DNA of 6,418 nucleotides from CAYWNA01 sp964459305 (lineage in GTDB: Bacteria > Planctomycetota > Planctomycetia > Pirellulales > Pirellulaceae): contig CAYWNA010000434.1 of NCBI GenBank assembly GCA_964459305.1, positions 1 through 6,418 on the forward strand, read 5' to 3'. The translations under genes and the position numbers were made by a program. Of this stretch, positions 6,115 through 6,418 are shown one piece after another. The notes beneath the pieces are model-generated. The model saw only the letters and a list, made by a program, of their open reading frames with translations. It did no database searches and was not told the origin of the DNA. How positions within the stretch are numbered: position 1 is the stretch's first letter; each line of letters starts with the position of its first letter.

Positions 6115-6418
6115 CATCGTTCCGAAATTCGATTGGATTGATTGTATGCCCTTTGTGAAGAAGGAGTTAGCGGCCGTGCCGTTTGGTTTACATGTCCGGA
6201 CAAATGGCGATGGTGACGCGATTGGCATCGGCCTTCCTGTAAAACCAGAGAAAACAGGGCTTTTGGCAATCCCGCACGGCCCGATATTTGCTGTCGAGGC
6301 GGGTGTTCGGGGCGAACGGGGCGATGCATGAGAAAGTTCGGGGCGGGCGTCTGTCGGATTGGTAGGACGGGCGTGTGATGCTTGTCAGTTTGGCAGAAAC
6401 AGTGGTGTCGGGGGAAGC
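6115..6418. other. Right-end stretch without a supported gene
   Basis: Apart from the doubtful frame at 6146-6331, I see no gene, RNA or clear promoter here. The last 87 bases (6332-6418) are G-rich on the plus strand and carry no long frame reaching the edge that looks protein-like. The stretch may be the leader of a gene that begins beyond the window. Confidence 0.3.
6146..6331 (+). CDS. Doubtful small hypothetical protein (61 aa)
   Basis: ATG 6146 opens a 61-codon frame that ends at TGA 6329-6331. I recognise no family. The product (MPFVKKELAAVPFGLHV, then a Gly/Asp-rich middle) has no signal peptide, membrane segment or motif. No Shine-Dalgarno precedes it; the sequence upstream is GATTGGATTGATTGT. 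It is divergent from the kinase gene. It may be a chance frame in intergenic DNA, and I would not rely on it. Confidence 0.15.
   Translation: MPFVKKELAAVPFGLHVRTNGDGDAIGIGLPVKPEKTGLLAIPHGPIFAVEAGVRGERGDA

Overview
The window suggests a free-living Gram-negative-type bacterium of moderately high G+C. A planctomycete is my best guess, because the genes resemble families I associate with that phylum: a 4-hydroxy-2-oxovalerate-aldolase-like protein, a plant-galacturonokinase-like GHMP kinase, and a remnant resembling a planctomycete transposase. Most starts lack a strong Shine-Dalgarno sequence. This assignment is an impression from remembered families; no search was run.

Layout. (1) 1-125: a leader with a 12-bp bulged stem-loop. 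(2) 126-1778, plus strand: a hybrid-cluster protein gene (hcp). It is complete in sequence and keeps every metal ligand, but codon 52 is an in-frame TAA followed directly by ATG. (3) 1859-2842, minus strand: a DRE-TIM metallolyase/aldolase-like protein, convergent with hcp. (4) 2843-3126: no gene, but an imperfect 16-bp-arm inverted repeat. (5) 3127-3637, minus strand: a frameshifted, truncated gene, probably a transposase remnant. Its very strong ribosome binding site lies inside a potential sequestering hairpin. (6) 3638-4005: no gene; contains a perfect 16-bp-arm palindromic repeat. (7) 4006-4761 and 4845-6038, both minus strand: a TauE/SafE-family membrane transporter downstream of a GHMP sugar kinase, probably co-transcribed with the kinase first. 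(8) 6039-6418: a third copy of the repeat motif, and at most a doubtful 61-codon reading frame.

How the genes fit together. The kinase has the motif set of plant galacturonokinases rather than of ordinary galactokinases, which points to uronic acid (pectin-type sugar) salvage through a sugar 1-phosphate. The transporter could serve anion export or import in the same transcript, but its substrate cannot be read from sequence. Hcp would deal with nitric oxide or hydroxylamine, and its interruption is the most consequential oddity here. A 25-bp sequence occurs in opposite orientations on the outer sides of the transporter-kinase pair, so the pair sits between inverted copies of a short repeat.

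I see no complete novel system. The points most worth following are the stop codon in hcp, the galacturonokinase-type kinase, the repeat family and the occluded ribosome binding site of the transposase-like remnant.
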